Assembly (NCBI GenBank): GCA_030650265.1
Contig: JAUSEJ010000461.1
Coordinates: 1-6,415 of the forward strand
Source: Dehalococcoidia bacterium
Lineage (GTDB): Bacteria; Chloroflexota; Dehalococcoidia; JACPQF01
Direction of reading: 5' to 3'
DNA length: 6,415 bases
The position numbers and the translations under genes are program-made. Numbering within the stretch: position 1 is the first letter of the stretch; each line of letters begins with the position of its first letter. Below the pieces are notes generated by a model, which saw only the letters and a program-made list of their open reading frames with translations, did no database searches and had not been told where the DNA came from. This document shows, one piece after another, positions 6,319-6,415 of this stretch.

Positions 6319-6415
6319 TCACCGCCGCTTCTTCTTTGACATAGCCTTGGCGATGGCAATTGAGGTCTGCGCCAAATCGACCAACCTGTGCGCATCTTCG
6401 AGGATATCGGCCGGC
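6319..6415 (-). CDS. C-terminal end of an unidentified convergent gene (partial)
   Basis: The minus strand is open from the window edge to a TGA at 6319-6321, giving about 32 residues that contain EDAHRLVDLAQTSIAIAKAM and end in the basic tail SKKKRR. The composition is that of an amphipathic helix with a normal codon pattern, and a Lys/Arg-rich terminus is common for real bacterial proteins. It ends 21 bp from the kinase stop, a typical tail-to-tail arrangement. No family can be recognised from so little, and the 5' part lies outside the window. The alternative is a chance open frame. Confidence 0.5.
   Translation of the reverse strand, partial: PADILEDAHRLVDLAQTSIAIAKAMSKKKRR

Overview
The window is about 6.4 kb of moderately GC-rich bacterial DNA. 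It holds two long intact genes on the + strand, a broken transporter gene on the - strand between them, and a sliver of a convergent gene at the right edge. No phage, insertion sequence, CRISPR array, rRNA or tRNA gene could be recognised. The ABC exporter N-terminus (a Gly-rich MMHGGGGW start) and the DFNNLLTPMTAYPEL-type kinase core remind me of Chloroflexota proteins, perhaps Dehalococcoidia-like. That taxonomic guess rests on memory of family style and is weak.

Layout: 1-223 is a leader with extended -10 promoter candidates. 224-2230 (+) encodes a complete 668-residue ABC exporter half-transporter, with membrane and ATPase domains in one chain and an unusual Gly/Pro/Ser-rich insert inside the ATPase domain. 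2250-2738 (-), convergent and 19 bp away, keeps only the C-terminal third of an Rh-type ammonium/ammonia channel. The remaining N-terminal part is not found in any minus-strand frame upstream, so it is annotated as a pseudogene. 2739-3465 has no convincing gene. It contains a protein-like but frameshifted minus-strand stretch (2986-3262), a pair of competing hairpins (2915-2958) and a weak promoter candidate (3321-3349). 3466-6297 (+) encodes a 943-residue soluble hybrid histidine kinase (PAS-GAF-PAS-PAS-HisKA-HATPase-REC). 6319-6415 (-) is probably the C-terminus of a further gene that runs out of the window.

The genes do not form an obvious operon or pathway. The exporter and the kinase are each flanked by convergent or decayed sequence and look separately transcribed. 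The kinase has no DNA-binding partner here, so it would have to pass phosphate to a protein encoded elsewhere. The middle of the window reads as a decaying region between two maintained genes. I did not find a convincing new system. The points most worth a check are the truncated Rh gene, the ATPase-domain insert, the start-site conflict of the kinase and the Cys-containing first PAS domain.
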